Shown here in pieces: positions 25,152-33,979 of a stretch of 64,000 bases of DNA. Origin of the DNA: Kistimonas sp964291505 (GTDB lineage: Bacteria; Pseudomonadota; Gammaproteobacteria; Pseudomonadales; Endozoicomonadaceae). Below the pieces are notes generated by a model. That model saw only the letters and a list, made by a program, of their open reading frames with translations. It was not told the origin of the DNA and searched no databases. How positions within the stretch are numbered: position 1 is the first letter of the stretch; every line of letters begins with the position of its first letter. The stretch spans positions 1,302,001 to 1,366,000 of the forward strand of contig OZ220199.1 of assembly GCA_964291505.2 (NCBI GenBank), read 5' to 3'. A program made the translations under genes and the position numbers.

Positions 25152-25796
25152 TTAAAAACCACGATCGACCGTTTGCAGATTCTTCGCCAGCTGAGCGGCC
25201 ACCAGAGGGGGACGGATAAAACCATGATAATCCCCCTTTGGATTGACCAGCACTACATTCGCACTGTGCTCAACCAGATAGTCATCTTTGCTTGTATCAC
25301 CCACCGGGGTGAAGGCCACATTTAGCTGCCGTGTCAGTTCATAGATGTTGGCCATATCTCCGGTAACACCCACAAAATCTCGATTGAAGAAGGGTACATA
25401 ATTCGCCAGCTTGGCCGGATTATCCCGTTGGGGATCGACGGTCACCATCACCACTTTGAAGCGTTTGCCCAGCTCGCTGTTCAGCGCCTGAAGCTCCAGG
25501 CTCAACTCATTTAATTTGGCCAGCGTCGTCGGACAGACATCCGGGCAGAACGTGAAGCCGAAATAGAGCAACGTCCAGTGGTCTTTCATGTTATCCACAG
25601 AGAAGGATTGATTCTCATGATTGACCAGTGGCGCCATGGAAAAGGTGCGGGGCGTTTCAAAGATAAAAACACCCTCATCACGCAGCTTTTCCCTGTCGAG
25701 AGGCGAGGACTGCGTAAACTTGTTGAATGTCAGCCCCAGAATGACCGCTACGACCGCCAGCAGGGCAAACACTGTCATTCGGACTGACTTCGTCAT
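25152..25796 (-). CDS. Sco1/SenC copper chaperone for cytochrome oxidase
   Basis: This membrane-anchored thioredoxin-like protein delivers copper to the CuA site of subunit II. The 214-residue protein has one N-terminal membrane helix (VFALLAVVAVILGLTF), the copper-binding CPDVC in FGFTFCPDVCPTTL near residue 80 and the distant His in LVEHSANVVLV near 175. The start ATG 25796 is used; a 15-residue upstream extension is Cys/Trp-rich and unlikely. It is the last gene of the oxidase assembly group that reads leftward, 7 bases after cyoE/ctaB. Confidence 0.92.
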   Translation of the reverse strand: MTKSVRMTVFALLAVVAVILGLTFNKFTQSSPLDREKLRDEGVFIFETPRTFSMAPLVNHENQSFSVDNMKDHWTLLYFGFTFCPDVCPTTLAKLNELSLELQALNSELGKRFKVVMVTVDPQRDNPAKLANYVPFFNRDFVGVTGDMANIYELTRQLNVAFTPVGDTSKDDYLVEHSANVVLVNPKGDYHGFIRPPLVAAQLAKNLQTVDRGF

Positions 25797-25803
25797 GGCA
25801 TCC

Positions 25804-26700
25804 TCACAACGGCAAATAGTGATCCACCAGCAACACCACAAACAGTAGCATCAGATAGGTGATGGAGTAGTGGAATGTCTTGATGGCGGCATGCTTGCGC
25901 GTTCCGCGATACAGAACCGTCACCCAATACATGAAACGAAGCCCCAGAACGGTTGCTCCGGCCAGGTAAATTAAACCGCTCATTCCGGTCAGGAAGGGCA
26001 GCAGGCTGACCAGAAACATCACAATGGTGTAGAGCATGATATGCAGCTTGGTGTACTGCTCACCATGGGTGACCGGCAACATCGGGATATCCGCTTTGGC
26101 GTATTCGTCTTTGCGGTGAATAGCCAGCGCCCAGAAGTGCGGTGGTGTCCAGGCAAAGATAATCAGTACCAGCAGCAACGCATCACCCTGGAAAGTACCG
26201 GTAACAGCAGTCCAGCCCAGCAGGGGAGGGGCGGCGCCGGCAATCCCGCCAATCACAATATTCTGCGGTGTGGCACGCTTGAGTATCGAGGTATAGATCA
26301 CCGCGTAACCCACCAGTGACGCAAGGGTCAACCAGGCTGTCAGCGCATTCACCATGGTGATCAGAACAGCCATACCCAGCACACCGATCACCAACGCAAA
26401 GGCCAGTGCCGCGGCAGGCTCCACTTTACCCGTCGCTACCGGACGTTTATGGGTTCGCGCCATCAACAGATCAATACGGCGGTCAACGATATGGTTGATC
26501 ACTGCGGCGGACGCTGCACATAACCCAATACCCACATTACCAAACAGCAGAACATCCAGCGGCACCATGCCCGATGTTGCCAGGCACATACCGATCACGG
26601 CCGTCAGCAGCATCAGTGCGACAACCTTCGGTTTGCACAGTTCCAGATAGTCACGCCAGCCAGCCGGTTGGGCTGCCAGCTCAAGTTTGTTTGTCGTCAT
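25804..26700 (-). CDS. cyoE: Protoheme IX farnesyltransferase (heme O synthase)
   Basis: CtaB/CyoE attaches a farnesyl group to heme b, making heme O for the oxidase. The 298-residue UbiA-family membrane protein has about nine hydrophobic segments, the first prenyl-diphosphate motif NHIVDRRIDLLMARTHKRP near residue 70, and DEYAKADIPMLPVTHG near 195. The start ATG 26700 gives MTTNKLELAAQ; a longer frame to 26772 is ignored. It lies directly downstream of the heme A synthase gene, and the two act in sequence. Confidence 0.95.
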   Translation of the reverse strand: MTTNKLELAAQPAGWRDYLELCKPKVVALMLLTAVIGMCLATSGMVPLDVLLFGNVGIGLCAASAAVINHIVDRRIDLLMARTHKRPVATGKVEPAAALAFALVIGVLGMAVLITMVNALTAWLTLASLVGYAVIYTSILKRATPQNIVIGGIAGAAPPLLGWTAVTGTFQGDALLLVLIIFAWTPPHFWALAIHRKDEYAKADIPMLPVTHGEQYTKLHIMLYTIVMFLVSLLPFLTGMSGLIYLAGATVLGLRFMYWVTVLYRGTRKHAAIKTFHYSITYLMLLFVVLLVDHYLPL

Positions 26701-26772
26701 AACATCCCCTTTCTTATAGTCACTTCCATGCCATTTTTGTAAGGAATATTGCCGAATTTCTCTTCCTCTCAA

Positions 26773-27828
26773 CTAAACGACTGTGTTTCGATTCACGGCA
26801 GAGAGCCGGTAATTAAAGGCGATAATCGTCGCCAGAAGAAATGCGCCGCCCAAGTTATGCGCTACAGCAACTGGCAGCGGCAGATAAAACAGAATATTGC
26901 TTACCCCCAGCGCTACCTGTACGCCAAGCGCAACCGTGACCAACGCCGTTAAGAACGGCAGACTTTTATCGTTCATGGGATTCCTGCGCAGCCATAAAAA
27001 TGCCGCAGCAATCATCAGCAGCACAATCACCGTCGTTGCTACGGCACCTATCCTGTGGACAAAATGAATCGCTGTACGGGCTGCACTATCCATCTGTCCG
27101 CCTAGATAATTCGGACCAATCGACTGCGCAAGATCAAAACCCTCCGCAAAATCCAGTTCCGGCAGCCAGACACCATGACAGGTGGGAAAATCCGGACAGG
27201 CCAGCGCCGCATAATTGGAACTGGTCCACCCTCCAAGAAAGATTTGAACGATAACTACCAGTAGTGCCACACCACCCAACCGTTTCAGTGTGGTAACGGG
27301 TGGACCTGATAAGGTTTTCGCCGAAAGGGGACTGAGCCGCAATGTCAAAAGCATTAACAGACTGAGCGTGGCAAACCCACCCAGCAAATGGGCGGTGACC
27401 ACCTGCGGCCAGAGTTTCAGGGTAACCGTCCACATACCAAACAACGCCTGACAGATAATCAATCCAAGGATAAACAGGGGCAGTTTCAATGGAAGACGCT
27501 GTTCTGCGGGTCGCTTTCGGGCTCGCCATGCAAACACTGCAATAGCAGCAACCAGCAGCAACAATGTGCCAGCCACATAGCGGTGAATCATCTCTGCCCA
27601 GCCTTTGAAGATATCCACCGGATCATCAGGAAAGCGAGCTTGTGCGGTGGCAATTTCGTGCGCTTCATCAGGCACGGTGAGGAAACCATAGCAGCCGGGC
27701 CAGTCAGGACAACCCAGCCCTGCATGCACCAGCCGTGTCCAGGCCCCCAGGCCAACGACAACAACGGACAGACAGGTGGCGACAAGCGATAAGATAAACA
27801 GACGTCGCTGCTGTGGAGCTACTGTCAT
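26773..27828 (-). CDS. ctaA: Heme A synthase (COX15/CtaA)
   Basis: This enzyme oxidises the C8 methyl of heme O to give heme A for the aa3 oxidase. The 351-residue, eight-helix membrane protein has the conserved WTRLVHAGLGCPDWPGCYG block near residue 30, the heme-ligand histidines in EMIHRYVAG near 85 and HFVHRIGA near 255, and a second cysteine pair in ALACPDFPTCHG near 210. It stands 72 bases upstream of the heme O synthase start, consistent with one operon. Confidence 0.95.
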   Translation of the reverse strand: MTVAPQQRRLFILSLVATCLSVVVVGLGAWTRLVHAGLGCPDWPGCYGFLTVPDEAHEIATAQARFPDDPVDIFKGWAEMIHRYVAGTLLLLVAAIAVFAWRARKRPAEQRLPLKLPLFILGLIICQALFGMWTVTLKLWPQVVTAHLLGGFATLSLLMLLTLRLSPLSAKTLSGPPVTTLKRLGGVALLVVIVQIFLGGWTSSNYAALACPDFPTCHGVWLPELDFAEGFDLAQSIGPNYLGGQMDSAARTAIHFVHRIGAVATTVIVLLMIAAAFLWLRRNPMNDKSLPFLTALVTVALGVQVALGVSNILFYLPLPVAVAHNLGGAFLLATIIAFNYRLSAVNRNTVV

Positions 27829-27942
27829 ATGGCATTCTCCCTGGTCTCGACTGCGTATCCCTCGCAGTTACACCGATTGTTATAGTTGCTTTTAGCGTGT
27901 AACGGATGCCGGACTGCCTTTACGACATAGTTCTTCTATTCT

Positions 27943-28563
27943 TCAGCCAATCTGGCTGGCCTTCAACAGTTTTTCGAGATCTTTAAGTATCTGTTTGCCG
28001 GTATGGTCTGGTCCATAGTGCATCATGATGTTGCCCAGTGGATCCACCAGCAGAATCGGATTCTCACCGGTGACAGAAGCAGGTAACTGCTTTTTAACCG
28101 CTGCCAGATCTGCTTTCAGTGTTTTCAAACCCGGATGTTCACGCTTCTGGTCATCCGATAAGGCTATTCCTTCACCAATCAGGTACCGGTTCATACGGGT
28201 CACATTTCGCCCCAGGGCAATATGCACCTGCCGACTGAGATAAAGGGCATTAGCACAGGATTCAGTACAGTCGCTGCCAGCAAGAATCAGCATTCCCCAT
28301 TCACCATCAAGCGACTCAACATCCAGCAAATGGCCTGCTTCATCCTGCACTGCCATTGCACTGAGGTTCACAGGAGGCATGATCAACTCACCATTATTGA
28401 CGCGCCCGCTTGGCAACCAGACACCGGCATAATACATCCAGGTTGCCAGCACCATTAATGTGACAGGCAGCATCAGGATAAATAACGCCTGTAGCCGCCC
28501 GCGATTACCGGTTGGCTGTTGCTCGGTCGTCGAAACCATGGGCTGTTCAGTGTCCTTTGTCAT
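27943..28563 (-). CDS. Oxidase-cluster membrane protein, thioredoxin/Sco-like
   Basis: A 206-residue protein with one N-terminal membrane helix (LFILMLPVTLMVLATWMYYAGV, about residues 26-47) and a periplasmic domain. LILAGSDCTESCANALYLSRQVHIALG near the middle resembles a Sco-type strand-loop with CX3C, and a C-terminal PLGNIMMHYGPD is reminiscent of SCO/thioredoxin folds. Pseudomonads have an uncharacterised gene of this kind between SURF1 and COX15, suggesting a role in oxidase assembly. The start ATG 28563 overlaps the SURF1 gene end by 17 bases. Whether it binds copper is unknown. Confidence 0.75.
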   Translation of the reverse strand: MTKDTEQPMVSTTEQQPTGNRGRLQALFILMLPVTLMVLATWMYYAGVWLPSGRVNNGELIMPPVNLSAMAVQDEAGHLLDVESLDGEWGMLILAGSDCTESCANALYLSRQVHIALGRNVTRMNRYLIGEGIALSDDQKREHPGLKTLKADLAAVKKQLPASVTGENPILLVDPLGNIMMHYGPDHTGKQILKDLEKLLKASQIG

Positions 28564-29269
28564 GTGTGCGTCCTGCTGTTTTGAGGTAATAACCGCCAAT
28601 CCCCAGCATCACCAGCGCCATCAGGAACCACTGAATGGCGTATCCCAGGTGCTTGCCGGGTTGCATGTTGATCGGGTGAAAATCACGGGTGAGGCTGCCA
28701 GTTTGCTGTTCATCCAGCACCATAAACCAGGCTTCCGGCACGGCCTCGAGCGCTTCTCCCATTCGCTGGATATCCAGCGCCTGAATGACTTTGGGCCAAC
28801 TGTCTGCCCAGTGATCCTCGCCCAGCAAAAACGCTTTTCCAGCGGGCTGCCAGGCAAGACCATCAAGGACATTATTGCCCTGTATGGGAGGAATCGTGGG
28901 AATCTGCGTTTTATCCGGACTACCGGCCAGCCAGCCGCGAATAACCAGCATCAACTGTCCGCCATGGGTCATAAACGGGGTGATCACATGATAGCCGGAA
29001 CGTCCCTGGTGAATCCGGTTATCCAGCAAAAAGGTCTGATCGTCCAGGTAACGGCCTTCAACCTGTAGACGGTAAAAACGGGGGTCATCCAGCGTTCGTA
29101 GGGTACCGGGGGAATGAAGCTCTGATTGCTGACGCGCCGCCAGCTGCGCTTCCAGGTCCAGCTTTTCCTGGTAGCGGCTCAACTGCCAGAACCCCAGGCT
29201 CATGAGCAGGGGAAACAGCAACAGCATCAGTAAGACGAGTTTCGTTTTAAAGTTCCACATCATCTGCAC
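28547..29269 (-). CDS. SURF1 family cytochrome oxidase biogenesis protein
   Basis: SURF1 assists heme A insertion into subunit I. The 240-residue protein has the family layout: an N-terminal membrane helix directly followed by LGFWQLSRYQEK, a periplasmic domain with GRYLDDQTFLLDNRIHQGRSGYHV near residue 75, and a C-terminal helix (YAIQWFLMALVMLGIGGYYL). Of the possible starts, ATG 29269 and the Met codons directly after it, I keep the first. The gene precedes the Sco-like membrane protein gene with an overlap, indicating translational coupling. Confidence 0.92.
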   Translation of the reverse strand: MQMMWNFKTKLVLLMLLLFPLLMSLGFWQLSRYQEKLDLEAQLAARQQSELHSPGTLRTLDDPRFYRLQVEGRYLDDQTFLLDNRIHQGRSGYHVITPFMTHGGQLMLVIRGWLAGSPDKTQIPTIPPIQGNNVLDGLAWQPAGKAFLLGEDHWADSWPKVIQALDIQRMGEALEAVPEAWFMVLDEQQTGSLTRDFHPINMQPGKHLGYAIQWFLMALVMLGIGGYYLKTAGRTHDKGH

Positions 29270-29352
29270 TGCGCGTCGGTGGCGGCATACTGCCTTCCCG
29301 CCGCAGGCCTGTTATGCTGGTCTCTGGAGTCGAGATCAGCGAGCCCGCCGAC

Positions 29353-29568
29353 ATGTGGTTAAAAGTGATTATTGTTGTTCTTCTACTGGCTGTCATCGGT
29401 AGCCTGGCCAGTGGTTTCTACTTCCTGATCAAGGACCGGAGCGGTTCACCACGGCTGGTCTGGTCGCTGACAACCCGAGTCACCCTTTCAGCCATCATAC
29501 TCGCCCTGATTGTCTATGGCCACATGAGTGGACAACTGGAAGTGTCAGCTCCGTGGCTGTATCGCTAA
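29353..29568 (+). CDS. DUF2909-type twin transmembrane protein
   Basis: This 71-residue protein consists mainly of two membrane helices (VIIVVLLLAVIGSLASGFYFLI and VTLSAIILALIVYGHMSG) joined by a charged loop DRSGSPRLVWSLTTR. Small proteins of this form sit beside SURF1 in oxidase clusters of pseudomonads and carry the name DUF2909; their role is unknown. The start ATG 29353 is favoured over an upstream in-frame start that adds a polar leader. The gene is divergent from SURF1 (84-base gap) and convergent with the SurE-like gene. Confidence 0.75.
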   Translation: MWLKVIIVVLLLAVIGSLASGFYFLIKDRSGSPRLVWSLTTRVTLSAIILALIVYGHMSGQLEVSAPWLYR

Positions 29569-29608
29569 ACCATACCAGACCCGCGCGATACTGATGAATT
29601 CAGTGAAC

Positions 29609-30556
29609 CTATTCCTGCCAGTTACCCCACCCAGTACTGAGTAGCTCAGACAGGCTGGAACGAACAAAATAGCGAGCCCTCTCAGCGGAGTAATCATAGG
29701 TTGTGGCGCCATAACGGGCATCGAGCAGGCTGATCGCAATCGCCCCCTCCTCAACCTTGCGGCCCTCAGAACGGGGATTATTATCCCGTGGTGCACCACT
29801 GCGGTCATAATCCGTGAAAACAATGCCTGACACAGGCGGCAGATTGATGCCGTATTCCGGAATGGAATAGGGCGCCATATTGGTCACAAAAACCGGTACA
29901 TTGGCTGAGAAGTTACCCGCTGTTGTCATTTGATAAGTTACATCATCTGCCACAAATTTCCTCAAACTGGGCAGGTTGATATTCAAACCATACCCTTTGG
30001 GCAAAACGGGCGCATTCTCCTCAAGGGCATCGATAACCGCCATCACCAAGCTTGCCAGTGCTTCAGAGGTACCATCACGATCACTACCATGATCACCACT
30101 CAATGCAATTGCCGGAACACCTCGGCGTATTGCGGTTACTGCTGCGCCTACCGTCCCAGAGGTTGGATTCATGATTCCGACATTGTGGCCGGAGTTAATA
30201 CCGGATAAGACCAAGTCCGGCTGTCTGCTCCAACGCTCTTTCGACAACACATCCAACCCATAAAGCACAGCCATCATGGGTGTACCGTGGACAAAATGAA
30301 TATCTGGATCATCGGCATCCTGATCAACGGGCGACGGATAAAAGTAATTAAAGGAGGCTGCCTTTCCACTCTGTTCATCTGCCGGTGCGGAAATAAAGAC
30401 ATCATGTCCATCCGCTTTCAGGGCATGATACAGCGCACGCAGGTTAGGCGACTCGTAACCATCATCATTGGTAACCATGATGTTCAGTGCACTGGCAGAG
30501 ACACTGAGACTACCTGCCACAAGCAAACTAGCCAGTCGATAGATCGGCTTTTTCAT
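29609..30556 (-). CDS. Secreted SurE-like 5'/3'-nucleotidase or acid phosphatase
   Basis: A 315-residue SurE-fold metallophosphatase. NIMVTNDDGYESPNLRAL near residue 28 carries the Asp-Asp metal motif, DLVLSGINSGHNVGI near 120 carries the Asn/Ser ligands, and GTVGAAVTAIRRGVPAIA follows. Unlike housekeeping SurE, it has a signal peptide (LASLLVAGSLSVSASA), so it acts outside the cytoplasm, and it is not linked to pcm or rpoS. It lies between the oxidase subunit genes and the SURF1 group, interrupting a cluster that is contiguous in pseudomonads. The start ATG 30556 is chosen for the signal peptide. Confidence 0.85.
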   Translation of the reverse strand: MKKPIYRLASLLVAGSLSVSASALNIMVTNDDGYESPNLRALYHALKADGHDVFISAPADEQSGKAASFNYFYPSPVDQDADDPDIHFVHGTPMMAVLYGLDVLSKERWSRQPDLVLSGINSGHNVGIMNPTSGTVGAAVTAIRRGVPAIALSGDHGSDRDGTSEALASLVMAVIDALEENAPVLPKGYGLNINLPSLRKFVADDVTYQMTTAGNFSANVPVFVTNMAPYSIPEYGINLPPVSGIVFTDYDRSGAPRDNNPRSEGRKVEEGAIAISLLDARYGATTYDYSAERARYFVRSSLSELLSTGWGNWQE

Positions 30557-30775
30557 TGTTTTATTCGTCCGTGGTTTATTTGATAGGCACAAGCCAGAAA
30601 GACCCATTCTCTGGCAACTTACCTGTTAATACGTGCTGAATACTGGCACCAGTTTTATGGTGCCTTCTAAATAGACAACAGAGTACAGGTACTTTGTTTA
30701 TACCTTACATATATGACAAAACAAGAACGAAAATAGTCTGGATATATAGCGTTTTGAGAGGCAATAGACAGAAGG

Positions 30776-30805
30776 TTAACCGGACGTCATATGACGTCCG
30801 GTTAA
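30776..30805. repeat. 30-bp perfect palindrome downstream of coxC
   Basis: A 15-base arm TTAACCGGACGTCAT is followed at once by its exact complement, with no loop. It begins 5 bases after the coxC stop. It lacks a T-run on the minus strand, so it is not a classical terminator. It may still form a transcript-end hairpin, a cruciform or a dimer-binding site. The rest of 30557-30775 shows no gene. Confidence 0.7.
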
Positions 30806-30809
30806 AACA

Positions 30810-31697
30810 CTAGAAAATGTATACGAAGATAAACAGGCCAATCCAAACCACATCGACAAAGTGCCAATACCAGCACGCGGCTTCAAAACCAAAATGATTA
30901 TCCGGCGTAAAATGGCCTTTCATGATCCTGACAAGCATCACGGTTAACATGATGGCTCCCAGCGTAACATGAGCACCATGGAAACCGGTCAGCATGAAGA
31001 AGGTTGAACCATAGATACCTGAAGCCAGGGTCAGACCCAACTCTTCATAGGCGTGAATATATTCCATCGCCTGCAACACCAAAAACGAAAAACCCAACAC
31101 CAGTGTTAGGCCTAACCAGATTTTGGTCTTCTTTCGTGCATCCTTTCGAAGGGCATGATGCGCAAAGGTTGCAGTAAAACTGGAGGTAATCAGCAGGATC
31201 GTGTTGATCAAGGGTAATCCTGCCGCGGGTATCACTTCAGCGGGTCCCTTGAAGGTTTCATTATCCGGATTACTCATCAATGGCCATTGAGAGACGAACT
31301 CAGGCCACAACATATTGGAAAGGCCTTTATCCCCATCACCACCTAACCAGGGCACGGTGTAGTTACGAACGTAGAAAAGAGCCCCGAAAAAGGCAGCAAA
31401 GAACATGACTTCCGAGAAAATGAACCAGCCCATTCCCCAGCGGAAACTCCGGTCCATCTGGTCACTATAGAGTCCGGCGCGCGATTCCTGAATCACATTC
31501 CCGAACCAGCCGAACAGCATGTAAGCCAACACCAGAGAACCCGCGAGGAAGACAAAATGCGCCGAAGAATCCTTCACACCGGCGGACATGTCATTCAACA
31601 TCATGCCCATGCCGACCAGCGTCAGGAACAGGCCGATTGTTGCGACGATCGGCCACTTGCTCTGGGCCGGCACATAGTAGTTACCTTCTGCTGCCAT
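30810..31697 (-). CDS. coxC: Cytochrome c oxidase subunit III
   Basis: A 295-residue integral membrane subunit with seven predicted helices. Family blocks include YYVPAQSKWPIVAT at the N-terminus, FRWGMGWFIFSEVMFFAAFFGALFY around residue 85, shown here by the core GWFIFSEVMFF, FHGAHVTLGAIMLTVML near 238 and CWYWHFVDVVWIGLFIFVY at the C-terminus. Subunit III stabilises the catalytic core and its proton uptake. It is the last structural gene of the coxB-coxA-ctaG-coxC series. Confidence 0.96.
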   Translation of the reverse strand: MAAEGNYYVPAQSKWPIVATIGLFLTLVGMGMMLNDMSAGVKDSSAHFVFLAGSLVLAYMLFGWFGNVIQESRAGLYSDQMDRSFRWGMGWFIFSEVMFFAAFFGALFYVRNYTVPWLGGDGDKGLSNMLWPEFVSQWPLMSNPDNETFKGPAEVIPAAGLPLINTILLITSSFTATFAHHALRKDARKKTKIWLGLTLVLGFSFLVLQAMEYIHAYEELGLTLASGIYGSTFFMLTGFHGAHVTLGAIMLTVMLVRIMKGHFTPDNHFGFEAACWYWHFVDVVWIGLFIFVYIF

Positions 31698-31819
31698 CTG
31701 TTATCCCCTTTCCTTACGTCGCTCCCGGCAGTGGCAGCGGCGTGATCGGTTAGGACTACAGCCCGGCTGTCCCTTGCAAATTGTGTGTATGTATTACTGC
31801 AATATTAGCCTGCGAGCCG

Positions 31820-32371
31820 TCATGGCGTGCCCGCTGCTGCGTACATGTCTGTCACATCGAACAGCGTATATGACAGGGTTAATTTCTTGATATGCCGCGG
31901 TAATGCCGGATCAATAATGATTTTCAGCGGCATATTCTTCTCTTCAAAGGCTTCCAACGGCTGTGTGGTAAAACAGAAACATTCGGTTTTGTGCAGGAAA
32001 TCAGTGCCATCAAAGGGCGTTACGCTGGGAATCGCCTGACCGATCATCCGCTGACCGGTCGGGTTGCGGACGTTGAAGCTCAGCTCCGCCACCTCACCAG
32101 GATGGACAGAGACCTTCCTGATACTCGGACTGAAAGCCCAGCTCATATTGGCGTTATTGGTGCTGACAAACTGAATGGTCACTGTCCGGGAGGTATCGAC
32201 CCGGGCGGTTTCAGCCCGGTATTCATAGGGCGTATCGCTGGTCTTCCCGTTCAGACCGGTCACCTTGCAGAACACGTCATAGAGGGGCACCATCGCAAAA
32301 CCAAAACCAAACATCGCAACGGCTGTCAGCGTTGCCTTGATAACGGTCTTTTGTGCCCCCTGTAACACCAT
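31820..32371 (-). CDS. ctaG: Cytochrome c oxidase assembly protein CtaG (Cox11)
   Basis: CtaG inserts copper into the CuB site of subunit I. The 183-residue protein has one N-terminal membrane helix (ATLTAVAMFGFGFAMVPLYDVFC, ending at a conserved Cys), then an immunoglobulin-like periplasmic domain with the copper motif CFCF in HKTECFCFTTQPLE near residue 137. It lies between coxA and coxC, the usual place. A 122-base spacer separates it from coxC. Confidence 0.94.
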   Translation of the reverse strand: MVLQGAQKTVIKATLTAVAMFGFGFAMVPLYDVFCKVTGLNGKTSDTPYEYRAETARVDTSRTVTIQFVSTNNANMSWAFSPSIRKVSVHPGEVAELSFNVRNPTGQRMIGQAIPSVTPFDGTDFLHKTECFCFTTQPLEAFEEKNMPLKIIIDPALPRHIKKLTLSYTLFDVTDMYAAAGTP

Positions 32372-32398
32372 TCCCTTAACCTCCCTGAATCCTGAACC

Positions 32399-33979
32399 TT
32401 ATTTCACATCCGGCGGTGTACTGAATGTGTGGTAAGGCGCCGGTGAGGGTACGGTCCATTCCAGACCATGCGCGCCTTCCCAGGGATTAGCCGGAGCTTT
32501 CTTCCCGCTGCGTACGCACTTGAGCACGATAAACAGGAACAACAGCTGGGTGGTACCAAACAGGAAGCCGCCCACACTCGCGATCATGTTGAAATCAGCA
32601 AACTGGAGGTTGTAGTCCGGTATCCGTCTCGGCATCCCCGCCAGCCCCAGGAAATGCATGGGGAAGAAGGTCAGGTTCATGCCGATGAAAGACATCCAGA
32701 AATGCGTCTTGCCCAGTGTTTCGTCATACATGTGGCCTGTCCATTTTGGCAGCCAGTAATACACACCGGCAAAGATGCCAAATATCGCTCCGGGCACCAG
32801 CACGTAATGGAAGTGGGCCACCACAAAGTAAGTGTCGTGGTACTGGAAGTCTGCCGGCGCAATAGCGAGCATCAGCCCCGAGAAGCCACCAATGGTAAAC
32901 AGCACGACAAAAGCCGTCGCAAACAGCATTGGCGTTTCAAAGGTCATGGAACCTCTGAACATGGTCGCTACCCAGTTGAACACCTTCACCCCGGTTGGTA
33001 CGGCGATCAACATGGTGGCGTACATGAAGAAGAGTTCACCGGTCAACGGCAGCCCCACAGTAAACATATGGTGCGCCCAGACAATGAATGACAGGAACGC
33101 AATACTGGCCACCGCGTATACCATGGAGGTGTAGCCAAACAGCTGCTTACGGGCAAAGGCAGGAATAATGGCAGACACAATCCCGAATGCCGGCAGGATC
33201 ATGATATAGACCTCGGGATGCCCGAAGAACCAGAAAACATGCTGGAACAGTACCGGGTCACCGCCACCGCCTGCATTGAAAAAGCTGGTGCCGAAATGGA
33301 TATCCATCAGCATCATGGTGACCACGCCGGCCAGCACGGGCATAACAGCAATCAGCAGGTAAGCGGTAATCAGCCAGGTCCATACGAACAGCGGCATCTT
33401 CATCAGCGTCATGCCCGGCGCCCGGAGGTTCAGAATGGTGGCGATAACATTAATCGCCCCCATGATGGAGGAAATACCCATCATATGAACCGCAAGGATG
33501 AAGTAGGTCGTAGAAGGCGGACCATAGGTCGTCGACAGCGGCGCATAAAACGTCCAACCAAAATTCGGACCACCACCTTCCATAAACAGCGTGCTCGCCA
33601 TCAAGGCAAACGCAAAGGGCAGAATCCAGAAACTCCAGTTATTCATCCGGGGCAGCGCCATATCCGGCGCCCCGATCATCAATGGAATCATCCAGTTTGC
33701 CAGCCCGACAAAGGCCGGCATGACCGCACCAAAGACCATCACCAGCCCGTGCATGGTGGTCATCTGGTTGAAAAAGCCCGGTTCAACAATGTGCATACCC
33801 GGCTGGAACAGTTCCGCCCGGATCACCATCGCCATGGAGCCACCAAACAGGAACATGGCGAAGCTGAACCAGAGGTACATGGAGCCGATGTCTTTGTGGT
33901 TCGTGGTCAGAACCCAGCGCATAAACCCCTTGGCAGGACCATGATGATGATCCTGATGATCGTCAATCACAGCGCTCAT
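32399..33979 (-). CDS. coxA: Cytochrome c oxidase subunit I (aa3 type)
   Basis: This catalytic subunit contains heme a and the heme a3-CuB centre. The 526-residue protein has twelve membrane helices. Visible ligands and signatures are the heme a His in TTMHGLVMVFG near residue 75, the CuB His-Tyr crosslink region WFFGHPEVYIMILPAFG near 255, the CuB HH pair in IVWAHHMFTVG near 305, and the heme histidines in VVAHFHYVLVPG near 390. The stop side follows ctaG by 27 bases. It overlaps coxB by 4 bases (ATGA), so the two are translationally coupled. Confidence 0.97.
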   Translation of the reverse strand: MSAVIDDHQDHHHGPAKGFMRWVLTTNHKDIGSMYLWFSFAMFLFGGSMAMVIRAELFQPGMHIVEPGFFNQMTTMHGLVMVFGAVMPAFVGLANWMIPLMIGAPDMALPRMNNWSFWILPFAFALMASTLFMEGGGPNFGWTFYAPLSTTYGPPSTTYFILAVHMMGISSIMGAINVIATILNLRAPGMTLMKMPLFVWTWLITAYLLIAVMPVLAGVVTMMLMDIHFGTSFFNAGGGGDPVLFQHVFWFFGHPEVYIMILPAFGIVSAIIPAFARKQLFGYTSMVYAVASIAFLSFIVWAHHMFTVGLPLTGELFFMYATMLIAVPTGVKVFNWVATMFRGSMTFETPMLFATAFVVLFTIGGFSGLMLAIAPADFQYHDTYFVVAHFHYVLVPGAIFGIFAGVYYWLPKWTGHMYDETLGKTHFWMSFIGMNLTFFPMHFLGLAGMPRRIPDYNLQFADFNMIASVGGFLFGTTQLLFLFIVLKCVRSGKKAPANPWEGAHGLEWTVPSPAPYHTFSTPPDVK

